Positions 55,145-63,216 of a DNA stretch of 64,000 bases are shown piece by piece. Position 1 is the stretch's first letter. Each line of letters begins with the position of its first letter. The stretch lies in contig CAPIEU010000003.1 in the NCBI GenBank assembly GCA_948630815.1, positions 1 to 64,000 on the forward strand. Reading direction: 5' to 3'. Source of the DNA: an uncultured Clostridia bacterium. Lineage in GTDB: Bacteria > Bacillota > Clostridia > TANB77 > CAG-508. Below the pieces are notes generated by a model. It searched no databases. It was not told where the DNA came from and saw only the letters and a program-made list of their open reading frames with translations. A program made the position numbers and the translations under genes.

Positions 55145-56560
55145 TTATTGTTGTTCCTGTTTTACTTTATTTACTAATAATGTAGCAATAACTATAATTA
55201 CCATTGATGTAGACATATTGAAAAATGTATATCCAGATAAAAATGCAAGTGCAAAACTAAACCATAATCCAAATAGTAACATTACATATTCTGTGTCTAT
55301 CTTATCTTTATTTTTTAATCCTACTAGTGTTATATAGCAAGCAATTCCTAACAATGGAATAAAGTATAATGTAAGTCCTATTATTCCAAAGTTAAATAAA
55401 AATGCTGGTATTTCCATTTCTAATACAAGTTCTCTATAATTTGCCATATATCCATTTCCAAATAGCATATACAAAGGATTTGCTTGATTTTTTACTAAAT
55501 AGAAGTTATACACTAACTGTTGTGTTCTCATATCATTATTTACTACATTGTGCTTATTTGCAAAATTATATAGGTCTAAAATAGATTTTTTTGATGCCTC
55601 ACTCATATATTCATCTTCAAGTTCCTTTTTATCTATCTTCTCTTTTATTTCTAACAAAGAACCAGAAATATGAGACTTCTCATCATTTGTTTCATCTATT
55701 ATATTTCCTTCTATATCTGCTAAGTGTTTTCTTCTTTGTAATGTTGTAGATCCCACTATTCCCACTATCACTACTACCACTATAATTGCACACATACTGC
55801 CTATTAATACCTTTTTATTAAGTTTAGCTTTATGAATTATTGCTACAAATATTTCTGCTGCAACATATAAAAATAATGTTAAAACAAATCCAAATAGCCC
55901 TACTCTTGTTCCTATTAATGTTGTTAAATAAATTCCAACAAGCACAATAACAGCTATTGCCCAATATCTATATTTCTTTTCTTTTATTAAACTTAGTATA
56001 ATAAACATAGATAATATAAGAATTGCACTAATACTATTTCCAGATTCAAACCAACCTTTATATCCCATTTTTTCTATATATGTAGATGATGAAGTTTTTG
56101 TTATAATTGCTATATATATAGACACTATATATATAGTAGTAGCTACTAATACACTCAATTTTAATTTTTTTGTATTATTCTTTTTAAATGCATACATATA
56201 TATAAATAGATTTAGTATCATAAATGAGTAATTTACTAAATACTGTAATTCATGTGTAATTCCACTATATGAACTGCTTGTCTTTACCATATTAAAAATA
56301 ACTAAATGTACTAATCCATATATTGTATATATACTTGCAATAGCTACTAATTTTAATTTTATCTTATCTTTAAAGAATATGTACATAATTATACATATTG
56401 GTATAATTGGTCTTATAAATGTAGATGGTGATAACTTAGTATTAAATATATTTCTAAATATAAAACTTGTCATATCAAGTATTGGGGATATTATTATAAA
56501 TAGATATAATAAATTTTCTATTGTTATTTTTTCTTTTATTTTTCTTAATACTTTTTTCAT
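55145..56560 (-). CDS. O-antigen ligase/polymerase-like membrane protein
   Basis: A 471-residue polytopic protein with about 12 helices and a large extracellular loop at about 265-380. The sequence GTRVGLFGFVLTLF and the late FNFGIIGLTLYF fit the O-antigen ligase (Wzy_C) superfamily. In a locus with an ABC exporter, a ligase-like role in attaching finished glycan is possible, but polymerase activity cannot be ruled out. A family B repeat lies just upstream of its start. Confidence 0.75.
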   Translation of the reverse strand: MKKVLRKIKEKITIENLLYLFIIISPILDMTSFIFRNIFNTKLSPSTFIRPIIPICIIMYIFFKDKIKLKLVAIASIYTIYGLVHLVIFNMVKTSSSYSGITHELQYLVNYSFMILNLFIYMYAFKKNNTKKLKLSVLVATTIYIVSIYIAIITKTSSSTYIEKMGYKGWFESGNSISAILILSMFIILSLIKEKKYRYWAIAVIVLVGIYLTTLIGTRVGLFGFVLTLFLYVAAEIFVAIIHKAKLNKKVLIGSMCAIIVVVVIVGIVGSTTLQRRKHLADIEGNIIDETNDEKSHISGSLLEIKEKIDKKELEDEYMSEASKKSILDLYNFANKHNVVNNDMRTQQLVYNFYLVKNQANPLYMLFGNGYMANYRELVLEMEIPAFLFNFGIIGLTLYFIPLLGIACYITLVGLKNKDKIDTEYVMLLFGLWFSFALAFLSGYTFFNMSTSMVIIVIATLLVNKVKQEQQ

Positions 56561-56605
56561 TATTCCCCCTTTTAATATTTGCTAATATTTAGGCTATATC
56601 TTTTT

Positions 56606-56697
56606 ATTACCGCTTTAGTCTTGCTGAATGTAGTACCTTTTTGTTTTTCTCGAAAACGTCAAAAAACAAAAAGTGCTCTCGTTTATGTATCACTACT
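56606..56697 (+). repeat. Dispersed hairpin repeat, family B copy 3
   Basis: Located between a GT2 gene and the ligase-like gene. It has CTTGCTGAATGTAG, then TTTTTGTTTTTCTCG facing AAAAAACAAAAAG, and ends CTCTCGTTTATGTATCACTACT. It aligns well with copies 1 and 6. Confidence 0.75.
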
Positions 56698-56714
56698 AAG
56701 ATATTAGTTAAAGA

Positions 56715-57662
56715 CTAAGCAAATATCTTAGCATATATCCTATAAGTAAACCTATTTACACTTTTCATATATCTCTTTTTTGAATTCAAGTTTGTGTTTA
56801 AAATTTGGTTTTCTTTCCAGTTTGGAAATGTTTTATTTAGGTTTACCCAAGTTTCGTTTAGTAAATCAATTTTTACATCTTTCTTTTTTATCTTTGTTAT
56901 TCTTTTCAATGAACTGCATAAAAGTAAACGAGTATATGTATATTCTAATTCTTCTTTATATTTATCATAAAAGTTTTTCTTTTTATAAAAAGAAATCACA
57001 TTATCTAAAACTGTAAATATATCTTTTGTCTTTTCATTTTTAGAATTTGATATAGAACCATTTCTTTGTACATAATATATTAATGGTTCTTTTACAAAAG
57101 ATACTTTTTCTATATATGGCACTAATTTATAAAAAAATTCTACATCTTCATATTGTAATCCTTTTGGAAATTCTATTTTTGCTTCTTCCAGCATTTCTCT
57201 TTTATATAGCTTATTCCATGCAACTACTCTTGCCTTTTCTATAATTTCACTCTTTGCTTCATACTGCTTTCCTATATCTTTTTTCTTTCTTCTACCATAT
57301 ACCCAATAGAAATTGCATTCAACAATATCGCTATCTTCCTTTTTCGCTTTTTCATACATTTTTTCATATGCTTTTTTATCTATATAATCATCTCCATCTA
57401 AAAAAGCAATATATTCCCCTGTTGCATATTTCATTCCAAAGTTTCTTGCATCTGATAATCCACCATTTTCTTTTTTATAATATTTTACATTATTGTATGT
57501 TTCTACATACTCTTTTACGATATTTTTACCCAAATCTCTTGAGCCATCATCTACAACAATAATTTCTATATCATCCAAAGTTTGATTCACAAGTGATTCT
57601 AAACATTTTCTTATATAATTTTCCACATTATACATAGGCACAATTACGCTAATTTTTGTCAT
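56715..57662 (-). CDS. GT2 glycosyltransferase
   Basis: A 315-residue family 2 enzyme: ISVIVPMYNVENYIRKCLES, IIVVDDGSRDLG, and FLDGDDYIDKKAYEKMYE. The C-terminal region LQYEDVEFFYKLVPYI holds the conserved ED motif. It is a near neighbour of another GT2 of identical length upstream (57676-58623), suggesting an old duplication followed by divergence. Confidence 0.9.
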   Translation of the reverse strand: MTKISVIVPMYNVENYIRKCLESLVNQTLDDIEIIVVDDGSRDLGKNIVKEYVETYNNVKYYKKENGGLSDARNFGMKYATGEYIAFLDGDDYIDKKAYEKMYEKAKKEDSDIVECNFYWVYGRRKKKDIGKQYEAKSEIIEKARVVAWNKLYKREMLEEAKIEFPKGLQYEDVEFFYKLVPYIEKVSFVKEPLIYYVQRNGSISNSKNEKTKDIFTVLDNVISFYKKKNFYDKYKEELEYTYTRLLLCSSLKRITKIKKKDVKIDLLNETWVNLNKTFPNWKENQILNTNLNSKKRYMKSVNRFTYRIYAKIFA

Positions 57663-57675
57663 CTTAACACCCCTA

Positions 57676-58623
57676 TTATTTTAATTTTAAATATATTTTT
57701 ACATTCATTTTTAATATGATTTTCTTTATAAATTGCTTTATGCTATTTACTTGTATGTTATTTATCATATCTCTTTTTTTTATCTTTTTTATATAAATAT
57801 CTAAATCCTGTTTCTTTAGTCCTTTTAATTTTAAAATAATTGCATTAGTATAATACGTTTTTAAATTTTTTTGTGTAGCTTCGGTTAAATCTTCTTTATT
57901 TATAAATTCTAACATATTATCATAATGTAGTAATGTGTCATTCATCTTTTTTAATGTTTTTTGATAATTTTCATTCCTTGTAATGCTTCCCTCTGTTTGT
58001 AAATAGCAATACCCATATAAATTCAGTGATACCACAGTTTTCGCTTTTAATATTACAAGTGGAATTAACCCAAAGTCTTCATGCTCTGTATTTATCTTAA
58101 ATTTAAAATTATTTGCTTCAAATAGTTCTTTTTTAAATACATATATACATGGTGAATCTAGTAAAACATCTGTAAAACATAACATATTAAAGGCTGTTTG
58201 TCCATCGCATTTATCAAATACAGCTCCATCAACTTTTTTTAGTATATCGCCTGCCTCATTAACTCTCTCAAGTTTAAATTTTATAATATCTATATCTTGT
58301 TCTAAGTATTCATGTACTTCATTAATCAATCCTTGCTTAATATAGTCATCTGCATCAACAAATAAGATATACTTCCCTTTAGCTTTAGAAATACCAAAGT
58401 TTCTAGTATCTGCAACTCCTGTGTTTTCTTTTTCATAATAAGTTATTTTTTCAGGATTTTTCTTTACATATTCTTTTATTATTTGGCTAGAATTATCTGT
58501 TGAGCCATCATCAATGGCTAATATTTCTACATTTTTTAAATTTTGAGTAAGTATTGATTCTATACATTTTTTTAAATTGCTACCAGCATTATATATTGGT
58601 ACAATTATACTTAATTCACACAT
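57676..58623 (-). CDS. GT2 glycosyltransferase
   Basis: A 315-residue GT2 enzyme with LSIIVPIYNAGSNLKKCIES, ILAIDDGSTDNSSQ and FVDADDYIKQGL. The TEHEDFGLIP segment is the equivalent of the ED motif. It follows the frameshifted GT4 gene and precedes the other 315-residue GT2 by 13 bases. The two probably add consecutive sugars, but donors are unknown. Confidence 0.9.
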   Translation of the reverse strand: MCELSIIVPIYNAGSNLKKCIESILTQNLKNVEILAIDDGSTDNSSQIIKEYVKKNPEKITYYEKENTGVADTRNFGISKAKGKYILFVDADDYIKQGLINEVHEYLEQDIDIIKFKLERVNEAGDILKKVDGAVFDKCDGQTAFNMLCFTDVLLDSPCIYVFKKELFEANNFKFKINTEHEDFGLIPLVILKAKTVVSLNLYGYCYLQTEGSITRNENYQKTLKKMNDTLLHYDNMLEFINKEDLTEATQKNLKTYYTNAIILKLKGLKKQDLDIYIKKIKKRDMINNIQVNSIKQFIKKIILKMNVKIYLKLK

Positions 58624-58669
58624 TTTATCACCTTTACTGTTTAGTTATAATTATAAAATCCGCTAAATC

Positions 58670-59753
58670 CTAATCATTAATCAATGTATCTAATTTTACT
58701 TCAATTTCTTTATTATATTCTTCTGGATTAAAGCTAGATTTTATATCATATCCTTGTTGTATAAATTGTTTCATAGCTTTGTATAAATCCTGGGTTGTTT
58801 TTTCTACTACTTTTCCAAATTTGTCTTGTATATCCTCTAAAGCATCGGCTACATTTGTTGTAATAATTGGCTTATTTAGTATTAATGATTCTAAAAATAC
58901 AACAGGGTATCCCTCATAATTAGAACTTAATATTATGGAATCTGCTTTCTTCATATATGGATATGGATTTTTCTTTAAGCCTATAAATTTAATTTGTTCA
59001 TTTAATTTGTAGTCTTGAACTATTTTTTTGTATGTATCTGTATCTTTTCCATTTCCTACAAACCAAACTTGAAACTTATAATTATCTTTTTTTAACATTT
59101 TAGCCGATTCAATAATTCTTGTTAGCTTTTTTTGTAATTCGTCATGCCTTCCTACATTTACAAATGTATATGTTTGTTTTTTTTCTTTAATATTTTGGTT
59201 TGATAAATTTTCTATTTTTTTATAGTCTATTAGATTATTGCAAAATATTACTTTGTCTTTTGCATCTGGTAATACTTTAATAAAACTTTCGCACGCTTTT
59301 TTAGAAACAAATACTATTTTCTTAAATTTATTATAGTTAAGTTCGCTAAAAAATTGCTTTACTTTTTCATTATCTCCATTATATAGTTCTAAATAGTCTG
59401 CATGTCCCCATAAAGCACTATTTTTTGATGCTACTCCTACTACAAATGATGCTACTTTAGAATATGTAGCAAAAGAAGCGGAAAAATCAAATTTGTTTTT
59501 ATATTTTACTATAAAATTTATTCTATTTACTAAATTAATACTTTTTCTTATAAATACATTTTTACATTTACTCGGATTATATTGTACTATATGTATTCTA
59601 TTGTCTAAATCTTGTAAAAATATGCCTTTCTTTTCTTCTAACACTAGAGTTACATTATAATCCTTTTTTACTAAATAATTAAGTAAAGTTACTAGTGCAT
59701 TTTCTATTCCACCGTGCCTCCATATTAGCAGCAGCAAATAGTATTTTTTTCAT
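58670..59753 (-). CDS. GT4 glycosyltransferase, +1 frameshift at CGG near the start
   Basis: A GT-B glycosyltransferase whose first 13 codons read MKKILFAAANMEA and then meet CGG (59712-59714); the zero frame stops 10 codons later. Skipping the C gives GCA-GGT-GGA-ATA, so the protein continues GGIENALVTLLNYL, the acceptor glycine loop expected directly after the first strand. The donor half has NVGRHDELQKKLTRI, VGNGKDTDT and SSNYEGYPVVFLESL. The joined length is 360 residues. Starting at an internal TTG (59737) would give an in-frame product but would remove the first beta strand, so I prefer the ATG at 59753. It heads the second polysaccharide locus. Confidence 0.85.
59711..59714 (-). other. 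Putative +1 recoding site CGGT in the GT4 gene
   Basis: The context is GAG GCA C GGT GGA ATA on the minus strand, at codon 14. The restored GG pair is the conserved acceptor-domain glycine loop of GT4 enzymes, as in LGGAERV of the GT4 at 54022-55128. Confidence 0.6.
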
Positions 59754-59792
59754 ATTACACTCTCATTTCTTTAAATTTATTATAACATTAAC

Positions 59793-59819
59793 TATCACAT
59801 TGTTATATTAGATGTGATA
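59793..59819. promoter_or_regulatory. Inverted repeat upstream of the second polysaccharide locus
   Basis: TATCACAT and ATGTGATA, 8-base perfect arms separated by 11 bases, lie about 40-65 bases before the first GT4 gene, close to a TATAAT-like box. The form suits an operator for a dimeric regulator; no candidate regulator is in the window. Confidence 0.35.
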
Positions 59820-59857
59820 ATTATATCATAATATATAGTTTTGTACTATAAAAAAGT

Positions 59858-59882
59858 AAAAAAAATAGAGCTTTTAACTCTA
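59858..59882 (-). terminator. Terminator after rpmE
   Basis: A TAGAG/CTCTA stem with a 7-base loop is followed by eight T on the minus strand, 15 bases after the rpmE stop. It separates rpmE from the second polysaccharide locus. Confidence 0.75.
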
Positions 59883-59896
59883 CTTTCTTATATACC

Positions 59897-60097
59897 TTAT
59901 GCAATTCCATATTTTTTCTTAAATTTATCTGCTCTACCACCTGTTGTATTTAATTTTAAGTTTCCTGTCCAAAATGGATGACATTTTGAACAAACGTCTA
60001 CTTTTATATCTTTTTTTGTTGATTTTGTTTTAAAAACATTTCCACATGCACATGTTATTGTTGCTTCTGTAAATTCTGGATGTAATCCTTCTTTCAT
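59897..60097 (-). CDS. rpmE: 50S ribosomal protein L31, zinc type
   Basis: A 66-residue L31. The zinc-binding cysteines are in TCACGNVF (16, 18) and [11 protein letters not shown] (36, 39), marking the zinc-containing form that is usual under zinc sufficiency. It begins KEGLHPEF and ends with the basic [10 protein letters not shown]. It has its own terminator and lies downstream of a small membrane protein gene. Confidence 0.97.
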   Translation of the reverse strand: MKEGLHPEFTEATITCACGNVFKTKSTKKDIKVDVCSKCHPFWTGNLKLNTTGGRADKFKKKYGIA

Positions 60098-60216
60098 TTT
60101 GCTTTCACCTCTTTTTCTTTTTTGTTAAATTTACTAACTAATATCTTAACACAAATTTTATATGATTTCAACAAAAAGTTGAAAATTTTACCTTTTTAAT
60201 TAATATTTCTTAGTTA

Positions 60217-60384
60217 CTATTTTAATTTACTTTTATCTTCTCTGTTCTTATCAACCATATATTGTGCTGATGTTCTTAACTCTTCAAAAAATGGTAATTT
60301 GTTTACTAATTTTATCATTATATTAAACAAACAAGCAACAATTAAAATAAAAAGTCCTACTTTTTTCCATATTTTAGCTGCCAT
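60217..60384 (-). CDS. Small single-span membrane protein, unknown function
   Basis: I do not recognise this 55-residue protein. It has a short basic N-terminus (AAKIWKKVG), one membrane helix at about 9-28 and a charged C-terminal tail rich in Lys, Arg and Glu. I use the ATG at 60384, about 12 bases after AAAGGA. A strong TTGACA-16-TATAAT promoter and a long structured leader precede it, which is unusual for so small a gene and suggests regulated expression. It lies upstream of rpmE. Confidence 0.6.
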   Translation of the reverse strand: MAAKIWKKVGLFILIVACLFNIMIKLVNKLPFFEELRTSAQYMVDKNREDKSKLK

Positions 60385-60415
60385 ATTTATTATCATTCCT
60401 TTCTCAAGGCACAAA

Positions 60416-60486
60416 TTGGTTGGAAAAGAATTAATTTTAAACGAAGTTTAACAACTCAAAAATTGTAATTCTTTTTCAACCTTTTC
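60416..60486 (-). promoter_or_regulatory. Structured leader before the small membrane protein
   Basis: GGTTGAAAAAGAATTA and TAATTCTTTTCCAACC form a long stem enclosing a smaller TTAAA/TTTAA hairpin. A GGAGG followed 6 bases later by TTG opens a possible 7-codon peptide (MKKNYNF) inside the stem. This resembles a leader-peptide or attenuation arrangement but matches no riboswitch I know. Confidence 0.4.
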
Positions 60487-60511
60487 CTCCGTTTCTATAC
60501 TCTACTTTATT

Positions 60512-60539
60512 ATTATACTATATTTTAAAATTTTGTCAA
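60512..60539 (-). promoter_or_regulatory. Sigma-A promoter for the small membrane protein
   Basis: TTGACA (60534-60539) and TATAAT (60512-60517), both perfect, are 16 bases apart on the minus strand. Transcription would start near 60505, upstream of the structured leader. Confidence 0.75.
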
Positions 60540-60611
60540 TATTACCTGAATTTTTGGTTATAATATGATTATAATTTTATTAATGTATAGGCTTTAATTT
60601 ATTTCGAACTA

Positions 60612-60706
60612 GTTTCATGTGGACACAAGCGCTTTTTATTTTTCAAAACTTGTTAGAAAAATTAAAACGCCCTCTCGTCCATGCAAGATGGAACGGATTT
60701 TATAGT
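60612..60706. repeat. Dispersed hairpin repeat, family B copy 4
   Basis: A diverged copy between the divergent small-membrane-protein and vanW-like genes. It has GCGCTTTTTATTTTTC facing GAAAAATTAAAACGCCCTC and the GCAAGATGGAACGGATTTTA end. Confidence 0.6.
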
Positions 60707-60738
60707 ACATTAACTCATTTTTGAAAGGAAGACAAAAA

Positions 60739-61413
60739 ATGAAAACTAAATTAATCTATATATTATTGTTATTATCTATCTTATTATTCTTTTTAGCTGG
60801 TTGTGGAAAAGATAATAATAAGCAAAACGAAGCAAATACTGTTTCTGCAAATAGACTGAGTTCTGAAGTTTCTATAAATAATACTACAAATGAATTATCA
60901 AATACTAGTGAAAACGTAGTAAATGAAATACGTGTAGGGCTTCATGAAGTAGAAAATACACAAGAAGAATTAGCTTCTTTTTCTACAAAGCTTGGTGGAA
61001 AAGATACCCCCAGAACTCGTAACATTGGAATTACTACATCAATTTTAAATGAAACTATTGTTGAAAATGGTGAAACTTTTTCCTTTTGTGGAACAATAGG
61101 AAATCCAACAGCTGATATGGGATATGAAGAAGCGGATTCTTTTGATGCTGATGGTAATACAGTAAAAACTTTAGGCGGTGGTAATTGCCAAGTAAGTAGT
61201 ACATTATATAATGTAGTTTTACAAATAAAAGATTTAGAAGTAAAAGAAAGACACGCTCATATTAAACCTGTACATTATGTTGAAAAAGATAAAGATGCAA
61301 CTGTTGCTTATGGTAGTGTAGATTTTAAATTTAAAAATAATACAGGTAGCAAAATAAAAATTTATGCTAATTCTGATTTAAATAGTGTTAATGTGCGTAT
61401 AGTAAAAATGTAA
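60739..61413 (+). CDS. VanW-family lipoprotein
   Basis: The only confident plus-strand gene. The 224-residue product has a lipoprotein signal peptide ending LFFLAGCGK with the lipobox cysteine at about residue 22, a low-complexity Asn/Ser/Glu linker, and a VanW-like domain containing TRNIGITTSILN, NGETFSFCGTIG and LGGGNCQVSSTLYNVVL. VanW-type domains are cell-surface and linked to the envelope; their activity is not established. The start at 60739 is supported by AAAGGAAG. It is convergent with greA, sharing a bidirectional terminator. Confidence 0.9.
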   Translation: MKTKLIYILLLLSILLFFLAGCGKDNNKQNEANTVSANRLSSEVSINNTTNELSNTSENVVNEIRVGLHEVENTQEELASFSTKLGGKDTPRTRNIGITTSILNETIVENGETFSFCGTIGNPTADMGYEEADSFDADGNTVKTLGGGNCQVSSTLYNVVLQIKDLEVKERHAHIKPVHYVEKDKDATVAYGSVDFKFKNNTGSKIKIYANSDLNSVNVRIVKM

Positions 61414-61446
61414 GAGTTGCATTTTGTGCAACTCTTACATTTTTAC
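61402..61446. terminator. Bidirectional terminator between vanW-like and greA
   Basis: Two perfectly complementary 20-base arms (61402-61421, 61427-61446) with a 5-base loop serve both converging genes. The vanW-like stop codon lies inside the left arm. Confidence 0.85.
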
Positions 61447-61448
61447 TA

Positions 61449-61925
61449 TTACTTCTTTATAGATAATATTTTATATTTAGCTATTCCTGCTGGTATTTTA
61501 AATTCTACTGTTTGACCTTTTTTTGCCCCAAGTAATGCTGCTCCAATTGGTGATTCATTAGAAATTTTATTTTGTGCAAGGTCTACTTCAGTTGAACCAA
61601 CTATTGTATACTCTGCTTCTTCATTAAATTCTAAATCTTTAACTTTTACAGTGTTTCCTATTTGAACTGTACTTGTATCTATTTCAGATTCATCTATAAT
61701 TTTAGCATATCTTAATTTTGTTTCTAATCCTGCTATTTTTATTTCATTTGCAGCTTGTGCATTTTTTGCTTCGTCATATTCAGAATTTTCAGATAAATCT
61801 CCAAATCCTAGTGCTATTTTTATACGTTCTGCAATTTCTGCTCTTTTTTCTGTTCTTAAATATTCTAATTCTTTTTCTAAATTATCATAACCTTCTTGTG
61901 TTAATATTACTTCTTTTTCTTCCAT
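61449..61925 (-). CDS. greA: Transcription elongation factor GreA
   Basis: GreA rescues backtracked RNA polymerase by stimulating transcript cleavage. The 158 residues have an N-terminal coiled coil with [18 protein letters not shown] (the acidic tip) and a C-terminal FKBP-like domain ending [19 protein letters not shown] perfect TTGACA-17-TAAGAT promoter lies 56 bases upstream. It is a single gene between an unknown protein gene and the convergent vanW-like gene. Confidence 0.97.
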   Translation of the reverse strand: MEEKEVILTQEGYDNLEKELEYLRTEKRAEIAERIKIALGFGDLSENSEYDEAKNAQAANEIKIAGLETKLRYAKIIDESEIDTSTVQIGNTVKVKDLEFNEEAEYTIVGSTEVDLAQNKISNESPIGAALLGAKKGQTVEFKIPAGIAKYKILSIKK

Positions 61926-61980
61926 AATTTAAGTCTCCTCTCAAAAATACAAATGTATTATTGTTTTTTATATTGACACT

Positions 61981-62009
61981 ATCTTAAGATAATTCTCTTT
62001 GTTTGTCAA
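61981..62009 (-). promoter_or_regulatory. greA promoter
   Basis: TTGACA (62004-62009) and TAAGAT (61981-61986) are 17 bases apart on the minus strand. Confidence 0.75.
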
Positions 62010-62052
62010 GAGTAAATATTAAATTTTTAAGTTTTGTATTAATATTTGTTAC

Positions 62053-62096
62053 AAAAATGCCCTACCTCCATCAAGATGAAGCGGATTTTATAATTA
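62053..62096. repeat. Family B repeat, partial copy 5
   Basis: Only one end is present: ATGCCCTACCTCCATCAAGATGAAGC then GGATTTTATAATTA, matching the end of copy 1 in the same orientation relation. It lies just past the stop of the unknown 295-residue gene. Confidence 0.55.
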
Positions 62097-62101
62097 TTAA
62101 C

Positions 62102-62989
62102 CTAATCTGTAACATATTCCTTATTATTAATTATTCCATTTCTACCAATTAAATTTACAATTCTTAAATTATCTTCTTCTATCTTTCTTATTACATCATC
62201 ATACTTTTTGCCTCTCATACTCTCTTCATATAATATGTTTTTGCTAAAGTTTTTATACTCTATACTTTTAGAATCATCAAAAATACTATCATATACCATT
62301 TGAAAATCTAAAATATTAATTCCACTAAAAAGTTTAGATTTAGGTCTAACTTCTTTGTTCATTTCAATAATAATTGCTTTTCTATTTATATTAAATGAAT
62401 TTAACATATCTTCATCAAAATCAAAATTAACAATAAATTTAGCTTTTAACAGACTTTTTCTTTTGTTATTTGTTACAGTTATTGCAATACCTAAACTTTC
62501 TAAATAATCGCTTATTTTAGTAAAATTATTGATTTTATAAGTAACAATATTTATCCTTTTAAATTTTTTTGAAAGATGTATTATTGAGTTTTTTGTAATC
62601 TCATTTAAATTATTTATAAGTATATGTACTTCTTGTGAAATAGTATCTTCTTTTTTTATTTTAGAAATATAATCGATAATGTTATATATCAAATAATATT
62701 TAAGAGTAGTTCCTCTATAAATATATATATCATTATTATATAGTTGATTGTTCAAATCCTGCATATTAATTAAATAATTTGATAAAACTACACTTTTAGT
62801 TGATTTTACTAATATTTTTGTAATAATACTGATAGTTAATTTATTTCTTATCTTTTTATATGGCAAAATGCACATTTTATTATTCTTTATAGTTAATATA
62901 CAAAATACTTTCTTAAAAATGTATATAATATATTTTAAAACAAATGGAATTTTAGTATCTTTACTAAACATCTCATTTATGTTGTCCAA
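62102..62989 (-). CDS. Unknown 295-residue protein
   Basis: I do not recognise this protein. It is rich in Ile, Asn and Lys, with a hydrophobic stretch at about 17-35 that may be membrane-associated, and a middle region (about 100-215) with alternating strands and helices such as VHILINNLNEI and INIVTYKINNFT, suggesting a Rossmann-like fold. It ends with IVNLIGRNGIINNKEY. It lies between thyX and greA, bracketed by family B repeats on both sides. The base composition is even more AT-rich than its neighbours. Confidence 0.65.
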   Translation of the reverse strand: MDNINEMFSKDTKIPFVLKYIIYIFKKVFCILTIKNNKMCILPYKKIRNKLTISIITKILVKSTKSVVLSNYLINMQDLNNQLYNNDIYIYRGTTLKYYLIYNIIDYISKIKKEDTISQEVHILINNLNEITKNSIIHLSKKFKRINIVTYKINNFTKISDYLESLGIAITVTNNKRKSLLKAKFIVNFDFDEDMLNSFNINRKAIIIEMNKEVRPKSKLFSGINILDFQMVYDSIFDDSKSIEYKNFSKNILYEESMRGKKYDDVIRKIEEDNLRIVNLIGRNGIINNKEYVTD

Positions 62990-63069
62990 TTCTTTTATAT
63001 AGAGTATATCGTAAATAAAAAATCACCTTATTTCTATTTTTTAATTATATGTTAATTTATAGTACACTA

Positions 63070-63152
63070 TAGTCTTGCTGAATGTAGGACATTTTTATTT
63101 TTCTCAGGAAACGTTGAAAAACAAAAATGGCTCTCGTTTATGTGTTGCTACT
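63070..63152 (+). repeat. Dispersed hairpin repeat, family B copy 6
   Basis: GTCTTGCTGAATGTAGGAC, ATTTTTATTTTTC, then GAAAAACAAAAATGG and CTCTCGTTTATGTG, a close match to copy 3 and to the reverse of copy 1. It lies between the unknown 295-residue gene and thyX. Confidence 0.75.
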
Positions 63153-63216
63153 TATATACTATTTTCATCTAAACAATAAAATTATATTATAGAAATAAGG
63201 TTTTTATTACATTCAT

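Noticed and set aside
2619..59714. prfB-like or slippery-homopolymer programmed frameshifting
   Set aside because: None of the five sites has an upstream Shine-Dalgarno-like stimulator, a stop codon at the shift position or a homopolymer run; the only common element is CGG.
58670..59737. GT4 gene starting at the internal TTG at 59737
   Set aside because: That start would delete the first beta strand of the fold, and the ATG at 59753 with matching sequence is available.
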